NCBI GenBank assembly: GCA_024279575.1
Contig: JAJRRJ010000108.1
Coordinates: forward strand, 1 to 9,232
DNA from: Alphaproteobacteria bacterium
GTDB taxonomy: Bacteria > Pseudomonadota > Alphaproteobacteria > Rhizobiales > Devosiaceae
DNA: 9,232 nt
Direction: 5' to 3'
Shown: in pieces, positions 1-7,031 of the stretch
Position numbering within the stretch: position 1 is the stretch's first letter
Layout: each line of letters starts with the position of its first letter
Notes under the pieces: generated by a model
What the model saw: only the letters and a program-made list of their open reading frames with translations
The model's database searches: none
What the model was told of the DNA's origin: nothing
Translations under genes and position numbers: made by a program

Positions 1-6
1 ATGTGA

Positions 7-1386
7 ATGACTGATATTCCAAATCAACAGCAACGGGTTTTAATTGTCGATGATGACAGGGAAATGCGTGAATCCCTAATTCACCTGTTGCAACGCGCGG
101 GCTGGCAGGTGGATGCCGCGCGTCGTGGGCAGGATGCGATTGAATTGCTTGGAAAACTTTCGGCTGGAGGAAGTGGGCCTGATGTGATCTTGAGTGATGT
201 CAGAATGCCTGGAATGAGCGGTTTGGAGCTGTTGGAGAAATTGAAATGTGAAAAGCTTACGTTGCCGGAACCGCCGATTGTGTTGATTTCAGCCCATGGG
301 GATATTCCTATGGCGGTCAAGGCCATGCAATTTGGTGCGTATAGTTTTATCGAAAAGCCGTTTGAGCCCACGCGCTTGCTTCGCGTGCTGAAAAATGCGG
401 CTAATTTACACCAGAAAAACCTTTTGAACGAGAGGTTGCGGGCGCGCCTGTTTGACCTGTCGGGGCTTGATCGCATTTTGCTTGGCAAATCTGAAGTTAT
501 TACATCTTTACGCGAAAGCATTCTGGATTTGTGCGATGTTGATGCCCCGGTCATGCTGTTGGGTGAAACCGGGACCGGCAAAGATTTGGTTGCCCGTGCA
601 TTACACGATCTTGGACCACGCGCAGGGGGCCCATTTGTTGCGGTGAATTGTGCAACCATCCCATTGGAGCGTTTTGAGGCTTCCATGTTTGGAACCGTTG
701 GCGGTGCGCGAGGTATATTTGTCAATGCCGATGGCGGCACGCTTTTTCTTGATGAGGTGGGTACAGCTCCGATTGAATTGCAGGCAAAGCTGTTGCGGGC
801 AATTGAAACGCAGGAATTTACGATGCTGGGGGCTGATGCGCCAACGCGGGTGAATATTCGTGTTGTTTCAGCATCCAATGAGCGATTGGAACATGCGGTG
901 GAGGAGGGGAGGTTTCGCCAGGATCTGTTTTTCCGGTTGAACAATGTTGTTTTGAGCCAACCACCTTTGCGCGAAAGGCGCGAAGATATCCTGTTGCTAT
1001 ATTCGCATTTTTCAAGTCAGCAGGCTGAGTTATATGAAATTTTGGTACCTGAAACGAATGCGGAAGATATTGCAGCGTTAATGTCTCACGACTGGCCTGG
1101 AAATGTGCGTGAGCTACGGCATGTTGCAGAACGAAGAGTGTTGGCGGCGCGTCGTGGCAGAGGGTCGGTGGCAGAGGCTATTCAACGTGAGGGGGAAGCG
1201 GATGAGGTTCCCGAAACCTTGCGGGAAGCCGTTGCAGCGTTTGAGAAGCAACTGATTGGTCAGGCAATAAAGGCCCATGAAGGGCGTATGGATGTGGCCG
1301 CTGAAGCGCTGGGGATCGGGCGGCGAACGTTGAATGAGAAAATTGTTAAGTTGGGGTTGAGGAAAGAGGAATTGTTTCGTGAGTGA
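7..1386 (+). CDS. dctD: DctD-like C4-dicarboxylate response regulator lacking the GAFTGA loop
   Basis: NtrC/DctD-family two-component response regulator of 459 residues, presumed to control the adjacent TRAP transporter genes in response to a DctB-type sensor kinase. The receiver domain (about 10-130) has acidic residues D15-D17, phosphoacceptor D64 in SDVRMPG, S95 and K117. The AAA+ domain (about 158-380) has Walker A GETGTGKD (186-193), Walker B GGTLFLDE (243-250), arginine-finger candidates R304 and R310, and sensor II WPGNVREL (363-370). A Fis-type helix-turn-helix lies at about 428-450. The stretch between FG (228-229) and F238 is about eight residues shorter than in PspF or NtrC, and GAFTGA is absent. 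Such proteins (R. capsulatus NtrC, HupR, TyrR) are known to act without sigma-54. The start codon forms an ATGA with a possible upstream stop (TGA at 8-10; another TGA at 4-6), which suggests a coupled preceding gene, likely dctB, outside the window. The dctD name rests on context and overall resemblance. Confidence 0.88.
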   Translation: MTDIPNQQQRVLIVDDDREMRESLIHLLQRAGWQVDAARRGQDAIELLGKLSAGGSGPDVILSDVRMPGMSGLELLEKLKCEKLTLPEPPIVLISAHGDIPMAVKAMQFGAYSFIEKPFEPTRLLRVLKNAANLHQKNLLNERLRARLFDLSGLDRILLGKSEVITSLRESILDLCDVDAPVMLLGETGTGKDLVARALHDLGPRAGGPFVAVNCATIPLERFEASMFGTVGGARGIFVNADGGTLFLDEVGTAPIELQAKLLRAIETQEFTMLGADAPTRVNIRVVSASNERLEHAVEEGRFRQDLFFRLNNVVLSQPPLRERREDILLLYSHFSSQQAELYEILVPETNAEDIAALMSHDWPGNVRELRHVAERRVLAARRGRGSVAEAIQREGEADEVPETLREAVAAFEKQLIGQAIKAHEGRMDVAAEALGIGRRTLNEKIVKLGLRKEELFRE

Positions 1387-1427
1387 CCGGGGCCAACTAA
1401 AACAAAAGTGTATTTTCATTGCGTCGT

Positions 1428-1450
1428 TGCGGAAATCCGCAGGGGTTTTT
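1428..1450 (+). terminator. Probable intrinsic terminator after dctD
   Basis: Inverted repeat TGCGG (1428-1432) and CCGCA (1437-1441) with a 4-base AAAT loop, followed by GGGG and a run of five T. It lies about 40 bases after the dctD stop and before the dctP promoter region. The stem is only 5 bp and the G run separates it from the T tract, so termination may be partial. Confidence 0.45.
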
Positions 1451-1498
1451 GATTTGGCGCGCGGATTTTCTCATAGGGCGAGCCGGTAGGTTGGGCTA

Positions 1499-1525
1499 TT
1501 GGAATTGTTAAAAAATAACTATAAA
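1499..1525 (+). promoter_or_regulatory. Candidate sigma-70-like promoter for dctP
   Basis: The stretch before dctP is AT-rich. TTGGAA at 1499-1504 and TATAAA at 1520-1525 resemble -35 and -10 boxes, but their 15-base spacing is short. A small inverted repeat, GTTA-N5-TAAC (1507-1519), lies between them and could bind a regulator. The predicted leader would be only about 25-30 bases. I could not find a good TGGC-N8-TTGC sigma-54 element in 1387-1558. Weak call from motif reading alone. Confidence 0.28.
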
Positions 1526-1548
1526 CGAAACCGATCAATATTTCTTAT

Positions 1549-1553
1549 GGAGG
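1549..1553 (+). promoter_or_regulatory. Ribosome binding site deciding the dctP start
   Basis: GGAGG at 1549-1553 lies 5 bases before ATG 1559, a strong Shine-Dalgarno match. It overlaps the alternative in-frame ATG at 1547, so it supports the 1559 start and argues against 1547 and the in-frame TTG at 1499. Confidence 0.8.
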
Positions 1554-1558
1554 AAACT

Positions 1559-2566
1559 ATGAATACAAAAATGATAAAAACTATTGTGGTAAGTGTTACC
1601 GCAATTGCTGTTGCCAGCGAAGCGTTTGCTGTTGAATGGAATGTCTCTCTTTGGGGCAAGCGGCGTGCGTTTACCGAGCATGTGGACAAACTTGCTGAAT
1701 TGGTGGATGCCAAAACCGGCGGTGAATTCACGCTGAATATTTCCTATGGCGGCCTGTCCAACAACAAAGAAAACCTTGATGGGATTTCTATTGGCGCATT
1801 TGAGATGGCGCAATTCTGTGCTGGTTATCATGCGGACAAAAACCCTTCAATCACCGTTCTGGAACTGCCGTTTCTAGGGGTTAATTCACTTGAAATGGAA
1901 CGTGAAATTGCGCAGGCTGTTTACGCTCATCCGGCAGTTGCCGCCGATCTTGGTCGTTGGAACGCAACACTTTTGATGCCTTCTCCTTTGCCGCAGTATA
2001 ATATTGTTGGTGTTGGTGATGGGCCGCAAACTCTGGCTGATTATGATGGGCTGACAGTTCGTGCCACCGGCGGTATTGGCCGGGCGATGGAAGCGGTTGG
2101 CGCTGTTCCAACATCCATGTCGGCAACCGAAGTGCGCCAGGCATTGGATAGTGGTGTTGTTAAAGCTGTCGCTTTTGCACCGCACGCACATATGTCTTTT
2201 GGCACAGTTGAAAATGCCACATGGTGGACCACAAACCTTAATCCGGGCACTGTAAACTGCCCTGTTGTTGTGAATTCTGATGCTTTGGCTGCCCTAAGCG
2301 ACACTCAACGTGATGCGTTGCTGGGTTCAGTGGATGAGGCGCTGGATTATTATATCGATACCTATAACGGCAAAACCATGGATGCATGGGGTCCGCTTCT
2401 GGAAGAAAAAGGCATTGAGCAAATCACATATGATGAAGATGCGCTTGCAGCTTTCCGCGAAGCGGTTGCCGGTCCTGCTGCCGAGGCCTGGATTGAAGAG
2501 AATAATGCGCGCGGTCTTCCCGCTCAGGAACTCTATGATCTTGTAACAGGTATGGTTGCAAAATAA
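1559..2566 (+). CDS. dctP: TRAP transporter substrate-binding protein DctP
   Basis: Periplasmic solute receptor of a TRAP (tripartite ATP-independent periplasmic) transporter, 335 residues from ATG 1559. It captures a carboxylate substrate and delivers it to the DctQ/DctM membrane pair. The N-terminus is a Sec signal peptide: MNTKMIK, a hydrophobic stretch, then SEAFA with likely cleavage after residue 24. The mature protein fits DctP: an N-terminal lobe with WGKRRAF, the stretch LELPFLGV (101-108), and GLTVRATGG (164-172). R168 matches the conserved arginine that pairs with the substrate carboxylate in SiaP/DctP. Two cysteines (C87, C234) occur in the mature part. A strong hairpin follows the gene and dctQ comes next. 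The adjacent dctD suggests C4-dicarboxylates, but the substrate cannot be read from the sequence. Length and start are typical. Confidence 0.92.
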   Translation: MNTKMIKTIVVSVTAIAVASEAFAVEWNVSLWGKRRAFTEHVDKLAELVDAKTGGEFTLNISYGGLSNNKENLDGISIGAFEMAQFCAGYHADKNPSITVLELPFLGVNSLEMEREIAQAVYAHPAVAADLGRWNATLLMPSPLPQYNIVGVGDGPQTLADYDGLTVRATGGIGRAMEAVGAVPTSMSATEVRQALDSGVVKAVAFAPHAHMSFGTVENATWWTTNLNPGTVNCPVVVNSDALAALSDTQRDALLGSVDEALDYYIDTYNGKTMDAWGPLLEEKGIEQITYDEDALAAFREAVAGPAAEAWIEENNARGLPAQELYDLVTGMVAK

Positions 2567-2582
2567 TTTAGTCATAAACAAT

Positions 2583-2619
2583 ACCTGCCGCTATCGTTGT
2601 TGATAGCGGCAGGTTTTTT
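2583..2619 (+). terminator. Strong intrinsic terminator/attenuator between dctP and dctQ
   Basis: Perfect 13-bp inverted repeat, ACCTGCCGCTATC (2583-2595) and its complement (2602-2614), with a GTTGTT loop and a T run ending at 2619. It is GC-rich and lies 16 bases after the dctP stop but only 12 bases before the dctQ start. Inside an operon it most likely causes partial termination, or protects the dctP message 3' end, giving more binding protein than membrane subunits. Such ratios are known for transporters with periplasmic receptors; the specific role here is inferred. Confidence 0.88.
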
Positions 2620-2621
2620 GT

Positions 2622-2628
2622 GGGGGGG
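2622..2628 (+). promoter_or_regulatory. Poly-G ribosome binding site of dctQ
   Basis: Seven consecutive G (2622-2628) lie 3 bases before ATG 2632 and 2 bases after the T tract of the terminator hairpin. It is an unusual Shine-Dalgarno element without the usual A. It supports ATG 2632 over the in-frame GTG at 2620, which lies at the end of the terminator T run and has no binding site. Confidence 0.55.
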
Positions 2629-2631
2629 ATC

Positions 2632-3294
2632 ATGTCTGGCTCATCTTCAGTTCTGGAAGACAATTCGCTACTTAGCAAAATAGATCGTGCGCTGTTCAAG
2701 ATTGAAAGCGTATTTGCTTTGATGAGCGGGCTGGCAGTTTTCACCCTCATGCTATTGGCGGTTGTCAGTGTTGGTGGACGGAATATTTTTAACCAGCCAG
2801 TGCCAGGATATGTTGACTGGATTGAGCAGGCCATGCCGCTAATTGCCTTTATGGGCATTTCTTATGTGCAAAGAGTAGGCGGTCATATCCGTATGGATAT
2901 TGTGGTTGGCAGGCTAAAGGGGCGCCCGCTTTGGGTGTTTGAATTTATTACCACTTTGGCAATGTTTATTTTAATGGTGCTGATTGTTTGGGGTGCTTTT
3001 GCACATTTTCAACGCTCGTTTGATTTTGCTGCGCCTTTGTGGAGCCGTGATAGCTCTCTTGATATCAGGCTGCCTTTGTGGCCAATGAAACTGCTTATTC
3101 CCGCTGCGTTTTCGGTACTCGTGTTACGTTTGGTTTTACAACTATGGGGATATTTAAGCGCTATTATTTCGGGCACAAGCTCCCCTATTGCTGTTCCGCT
3201 GGTTGAAGATGCTGCAACGGTTGCTGCTAAAGAAGCGGAAACGGTTTCAGGTTTTGATGAAGAAATGAAAGAGAATAAGCGGGGGCGCTCATAA
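2632..3294 (+). CDS. dctQ: TRAP transporter small membrane subunit DctQ
   Basis: Small integral membrane subunit of the TRAP transporter, 220 residues. It partners the large permease DctM in the inner membrane and helps dock the loaded DctP. Four hydrophobic segments are visible at about 27-47, 64-82, 103-125 and 153-177, as in DctQ. Family-like features include an arginine after TM1 (VSVGGRN, R50), VDWIEQAMP (61-69) at the start of TM2, and GGHIRMD (83-89) between TM2 and TM3. A polar, charged C-terminal tail of about 40 residues (181-220) follows the last segment, longer than in many DctQ proteins. The stop TAA shares one base with the ATG of dctM (TAATG), so the two are translationally coupled. 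The start was chosen because the upstream GTG at 2620 overlaps the terminator. Confidence 0.9.
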   Translation: MSGSSSVLEDNSLLSKIDRALFKIESVFALMSGLAVFTLMLLAVVSVGGRNIFNQPVPGYVDWIEQAMPLIAFMGISYVQRVGGHIRMDIVVGRLKGRPLWVFEFITTLAMFILMVLIVWGAFAHFQRSFDFAAPLWSRDSSLDIRLPLWPMKLLIPAAFSVLVLRLVLQLWGYLSAIISGTSSPIAVPLVEDAATVAAKEAETVSGFDEEMKENKRGRS

Positions 3295-4702
3295 TGGATA
3301 ATACTACAATTGGGCTCATTGTTTCCGGTGGAATGCTGGCTTTAGTAGTTTTGGGAATGCGCGTTGGTTTTGCTGCGGCTTTAACCGGTTTGGTCGGACT
3401 TATATGGGTTTTTTGGGCAAAGTTCGGGTATGCTGATGACCAGTTTGTAAAAGCCCTTACCATCGCTGTAAAAACAGCGGGGCAGGTGCCTCATTCAAAA
3501 ATTTCAATGCAGGCGCTTTCGCTCATTCCAACTTTTATTCTGATCGGGTTTTTAGCCTATTATGCGGGCTTAACAAAAAATCTGTTTGAGGCTGCCAAGC
3601 GCTGGGTGGGCTGGCTTCCGGGCGGTCTGGCGGTTTCGACTGTTTTTGCAACAGCCGGTTTTGCCGCTGTTTCGGGCGCCTCGGTTGCAACGTCTGCGGT
3701 TTTGCCCGAATTGCCATTCCTGAAATGCTCAAAGTTGGGTATGACAAGCGCTTTGCAGCCGGGGTGGTCGCTGCGGCTGGTACGCTTGCTTCGCTTATTC
3801 CTCCCTCAGCAATTTTGGTTATTTATGCAATTATTGTTGAGCAGGATGTTGGCGCCTTGTTAATAGCCGGATTTATTCCAGGGGCCTTTTCTGCGCTGGT
3901 TTATGGCGGCATGATTGTTATCATGGCATTGTTTTGGAAAAAACTCGGCCCCCCTGTAAAGGGCTTTACCTGGAAAGAGCGGCTTCAGTCGCTTCCCGGT
4001 GTGTTTCCGATTTTCTTTGTAGTGATGATAATTATTTTCTTCATCTATAACCCGTTTGGGGGGGATGCCTGGGGTACGCCGACAGAGGGCGGCGCACTTG
4101 GTGCATTTGTTGTGTTGGTTATGGCACTTATTAAAGGCATGCGCTGGCAGCAATTAAAACAGGCATTGATTGAAACGGCAAAATTATCGGTGATGATTGT
4201 TACCATCATCTCGGGCGTTTTGATCGATGTGCGCTTTTTAGGATTTGCGGATTTGCCGGGCGTATTTTCTAACTGGATCACAACACTTGATGCCAGCCCA
4301 ATGATGATTTTGATCATGATATTATTGGCTTATGCTGTTCTGGGTATGTTTATGGATGCCATTGGCATGCTGGTGCTTACGCTGCCGGTAGTTTATCCGG
4401 CTGTGATTGCATTGAACGGCGGCGAAGGGGTTTTGGCTGCCGATAGCGCGTTTGGCATGGGGGCTGTCGGGTTTTCCATCTGGTTCGGTATTATTGTGGT
4501 CAAGATGGCGGAGCTGTGTCTAATTACGCCGCCCATTGGGCTCAATTGCTTTGTTGTGGCCGGGGTGCGCTCGGATATATCCGTACAGGATGTTTTCAAG
4601 GGGGTGTCTCCATTTTTCGTGGCCGATGCATTGACCATTGCCGGATTGATCGCGTTTCCCGGGATTGTGCTTTATCTGCCCAAGCTGCTACTGGGTGCCT
4701 AG
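3294..4702 (+). pseudogene. dctM: TRAP transporter large permease DctM, interrupted by a one-base frameshift
   Basis: Large membrane permease of the TRAP transporter, the Na+- or H+-coupled transport subunit, with about a dozen hydrophobic helices. As given the reading frame breaks: residues 1-136 run in frame from ATG 3294 through SGASVATSAV, then the frame reads out-of-family to a stop at 3863, giving a 189-residue product. The family sequence resumes in the -1 frame, with IPEMLKVGYDKRFAAG just after the break, then IPPSAIL and ITPPIGLNCFVV near the end, stopping at TAG 4702. Adding one T to the run at 3700-3703 gives SAVFARIAIPEML, exactly the expected DctM junction, and a full length of 469 residues. 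The rest is intact, which points to a sequencing or assembly error or a very recent mutation. If genuine, the transporter is probably inactive. Only 28 bases separate it from thyA. Confidence 0.9.
3700..3703 (+). other. Frameshift site in dctM (missing T in a T run)
   Basis: Four T at 3700-3703 where five are needed. With GCG GTT TTT GCC CGA ATT the frame continues as A-V-F-A-R-I into the downstream coding frame; with four T it reads A-V-L-P-E-L. The exact missing base cannot be fixed within the run, and it could lie a few codons away, but this is the simplest repair. Confidence 0.8.
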
Positions 4703-4730
4703 GGGGAAAGAATCACGTACAAATTGAGAT

Positions 4731-5525
4731 ATGAAACAATATCTCGACTTACTCAGGCACGTTAAGGAAAATGGCTCTGATCGTGGGGACCGCACCGGCA
4801 CCGGCACGCGTTCAGTGTTTGGCTATCAGATGCGGTTTGATCTGGGCGAAGGTTTTCCGCTTTTAACGACAAAAAAGCTGCATATCCGTTCCATATTCTA
4901 TGAGTTACTGTGGTTTTTACATGGAGAAACCAATGTACGCTGGCTTCAGGAGCGGGGCGTTAAAATCTGGGATGAGTGGGCTGATGAAAAGGGTGAGCTT
5001 GGGCCGGGTTATGGGTCGCAATGGCGCAGCTGGCCTGATGGGGACGGGAATAAAATTGATCAGATTAAAAACCTTGTTGCCGGTCTGAAAAGCAATCCTA
5101 ATTCACGTCGCCATCTGGTGACAGCTTGGAACCCGGCTGAGGTTGACAAAATGGCATTGCCCCCGTGTCATTGCATGTTTCAGTTTTATGTGGCGGATGG
5201 AAAATTGAGTTGCCAGCTTTATCAGCGCTCGGCGGATGTGTTTTTAGGGGTACCTTTTAATATCGCCTCTTATGCTTTGCTCACCCATATGGTGGCCCAT
5301 GTGTGTGATCTTGAGGTCGGGGATTTTGTGCATACGTTTGGCGATACGCATCTCTATCATAATCATTTTGAACAGGCCGATTTGCAGCTTTTGCGCACTC
5401 CGGGGGCTTTGCCGGAACTTAAGATATTGAATCAGAAAAATTGTCTATTTGACTTTGAGTATGACGATTTTGAAATTGCCGGCTATGAGGCGGCACCGGG
5501 TATAAAGGCACCAATCGCAGTATGA
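4731..5525 (+). CDS. thyA: Thymidylate synthase ThyA
   Basis: Cytoplasmic enzyme that methylates dUMP to dTMP using 5,10-methylenetetrahydrofolate and releases dihydrofolate. At 264 residues it has the length of E. coli ThyA, and key residues fall at the same numbers: R21 for phosphate, the R126-R127 pair, catalytic C146 in LPPCHC, D169, N177 in VPFNIAS, and H207/Y209 in DTHLYH. The C-terminus ends GIKAPIAV, as in the short-form enzymes. The start at ATG 4731 agrees with the family's MKQYLDLL beginning, although the ribosome binding site is weak (GAG close to the start, GGGGGA far upstream). The stop overlaps the next gene in an ATGA. It works with folA, two genes downstream, which regenerates tetrahydrofolate. 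Confidence 0.98.
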   Translation: MKQYLDLLRHVKENGSDRGDRTGTGTRSVFGYQMRFDLGEGFPLLTTKKLHIRSIFYELLWFLHGETNVRWLQERGVKIWDEWADEKGELGPGYGSQWRSWPDGDGNKIDQIKNLVAGLKSNPNSRRHLVTAWNPAEVDKMALPPCHCMFQFYVADGKLSCQLYQRSADVFLGVPFNIASYALLTHMVAHVCDLEVGDFVHTFGDTHLYHNHFEQADLQLLRTPGALPELKILNQKNCLFDFEYDDFEIAGYEAAPGIKAPIAV

Positions 5526-6013
5526 CGCTATCAATTCGAAACGCCGTTTCCGGTGATGAAGGCCTTGTTTTCAATTTTATTTTTTCGCTGGCAAAATACG
5601 AGAAGCTGGAACATGAGATAAAGGCAAGCAGGCAGGATATCGCCCGTGATTTGTTTTGTGAAAATCCACGGGTATTTTGTGAAATTGTTGAAATTGAGGG
5701 AAAACCGGTGGGGTTTGCGCTCTGGTATTATACCTATTCAACTTTTGCGGGAAAACATGGGATCTGGCTGGAAGATTTGTTTGTTGACCCTGAAGCGCGC
5801 GGAGCGGGAGCCGGCAAAGCGCTCATGGCTTATTTGGCGGAAAAATGCCGGAAAGAGGGGCTGGCGCGATTTGAATGGTGGGTGCTGGACTGGAATAAAC
5901 CCTCCATAGATTTCTATAAGTCGCTTGGCGCGGTTATGCAGGACGAATGGACGGTATGCCGCATTGATAAAGAGGCGCTAAAAGCACTATCCTCGTACAA
6001 AATATCAGGGTGA
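5522..6013 (+). CDS. GNAT family N-acetyltransferase, SSAT-like
   Basis: GNAT-fold acetyltransferase of 163 residues that should transfer an acetyl group from acetyl-CoA to an amine. It resembles the spermidine/spermine (diamine) N1-acetyltransferase branch: AKYEKLEHE near residue 24, FALWYYTYSTFAGK (65-78), LEDLFV (83-88, matching LEDFFV), and WNKPSIDFYKSLGA (124-137), which aligns with WNEPSINFYKRRGA of human SSAT. Y132 then matches its catalytic tyrosine. The acetyl-CoA pyrophosphate loop is RGAGAG (93-98). The ATG overlaps the thyA stop by 4 bases, so translation is likely coupled. The substrate could be a polyamine, thialysine-like amine or other small amine; the sequence does not decide. 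There is no obvious biochemical link to the folate genes around it. Confidence 0.88.
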   Translation: MTLSIRNAVSGDEGLVFNFIFSLAKYEKLEHEIKASRQDIARDLFCENPRVFCEIVEIEGKPVGFALWYYTYSTFAGKHGIWLEDLFVDPEARGAGAGKALMAYLAEKCRKEGLARFEWWVLDWNKPSIDFYKSLGAVMQDEWTVCRIDKEALKALSSYKISG

Positions 6014-6042
6014 TTTCTGCAACTGGACTTGAGGGGATTGAG

Positions 6043-7029
6043 ATGAAAAGACTGGTATTGGGTTTTGTTGCGCTGTTGGCTTTTAGTTCTGCCTTGTCGG
6101 CCAATGATACGGTAGCTGAAATTGGTGCAGGCGGACTGGAGTATGTGCGCAGCGACAAAATTTCAATGGTGCGTGAAGACCTCTATATATCTATGGATGA
6201 GGTGCGTGTGGATTATGTTTTTCGCAATCACAGCGAGGAAAACATAGTGGCACTGGTGGCGTTTCCTATGCCGGATCTTGAAGCTGACCCTTTCAATTAC
6301 ATAGCGGTGCCGGTTGAAAACAACTACAATTTTGTAGGATTTTCGGTAAGTATTGATGGAGTGGAGATTTCCCCAAAACTTCAGCGGCGTATTAGTGTGG
6401 CGGGTGTTGATATGACAAATGAACTTGCTTCCAGAGGGATACCATTACTTCATACGGCCTTTGAAGTTTCTAAAATGTTGGAAAGTTTGGGCGAAAGAAC
6501 TTTGAGCCGGTTTGAGCAACTTGGACTTATTCAAATTGATATTGTAGATTTTGGAAAAGGGGAGGAACTTCAGATTTCTCCATTGTGGACATTGCATTCC
6601 ACCTTTTATTGGGAAATGAAGTTTCCCGCTGGTAGAGAAATAAACGTATCCCACACATATAAGCCAGCTGTTGGGGCGACTGCGGGGATGATGCCTTTTT
6701 TCCAATCTGCTGACGTTAGCGTTTCGGGTGAACTTGCAGATAAATATTGCATCGACGAGGGATTTGCCCGCGCTGTCAGGGGGCGTATTGAGGCCGGTGT
6801 GCAAATGGAAATGTCATGGCTGTCCTATATTCTGGTTACAGGGCAGAACTGGCGAGGTAATATTGGCACTTTTCACCTGACAGTTGATAAGGGGCGCCCC
6901 GAAAATCTGGTTAGCTTTTGCGGGGAAGGTGTGAGCAAGACCGGCCCAACAACTTTTGAGCTGACAATAGAAGATTTTTATCCGGAGCAAAATCTGGATG
7001 TTCTGTTTTTGAAAGTATCGGAATACTAA
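6043..7029 (+). CDS. Exported DUF4424 family protein of unknown function
   Basis: Secreted or periplasmic protein of 328 residues matching my recollection of the DUF4424 family, for which no function is known to me. A Sec signal peptide is clear (MKRLVLGFVALLAFSSALSA, cleavage after residue 20 before NDT). Recognisable pieces are the N-terminal NDTVAEIGAGGL, REDLYIS and a VDYVFRN strand, AFPMPD (73-78), TFYWEMKFPAG (187-197), a YKP at 206-208, and WRGNIGTFHLTVDKG (270-284) followed by LVSFC. Two cysteines, C236 and C293, may form a disulfide outside the cytoplasm. The start at ATG 6043 has GAGGGG at 6031-6036, 6 bases upstream; the in-frame GTG at 6010 overlaps the previous stop but would spoil the signal peptide. 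It begins 29 bases after the acetyltransferase and ends 2 bases before the folA start. Confidence 0.85.
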   Translation: MKRLVLGFVALLAFSSALSANDTVAEIGAGGLEYVRSDKISMVREDLYISMDEVRVDYVFRNHSEENIVALVAFPMPDLEADPFNYIAVPVENNYNFVGFSVSIDGVEISPKLQRRISVAGVDMTNELASRGIPLLHTAFEVSKMLESLGERTLSRFEQLGLIQIDIVDFGKGEELQISPLWTLHSTFYWEMKFPAGREINVSHTYKPAVGATAGMMPFFQSADVSVSGELADKYCIDEGFARAVRGRIEAGVQMEMSWLSYILVTGQNWRGNIGTFHLTVDKGRPENLVSFCGEGVSKTGPTTFELTIEDFYPEQNLDVLFLKVSEY

Positions 7030-7031
7030 AG

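Noticed and set aside
81..944. Long open frame of 287 codons on the minus strand inside dctD
   Set aside because: It is antisense to a clear response regulator, is rich in Ser, Arg, Asn and Pro with no family resemblance, and arises from codon bias of the real gene.
1405..1424. TTGC at 1419-1422 as a sigma-54 -12 element
   Set aside because: The expected GG at -24 reads TG and the flanking CAC is absent.
1499..1558. Upstream TTG (1499) or ATG (1547) start for dctP
   Set aside because: They would add a charged stretch before the signal peptide, and the GGAGG site is placed for ATG 1559.
3696..3706. Programmed -1 frameshift in dctM
   Set aside because: GGTTTTG does not fit an X-XXY-YYZ slippery site, four T are too few for typical transcriptional slippage, and there is no obvious reason for recoding in a permease.
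4688..4706. Inverted repeat CTGGG/CCTAG at the end of dctM as a terminator
   Set aside because: The stem is very short with a mismatch and has no T run.
6010..6042. GTG 6010 as start of the DUF4424 gene, overlapping the acetyltransferase stop
   Set aside because: It would place 11 polar residues before the signal peptide; ATG 6043 has a well-placed GAGGGG.
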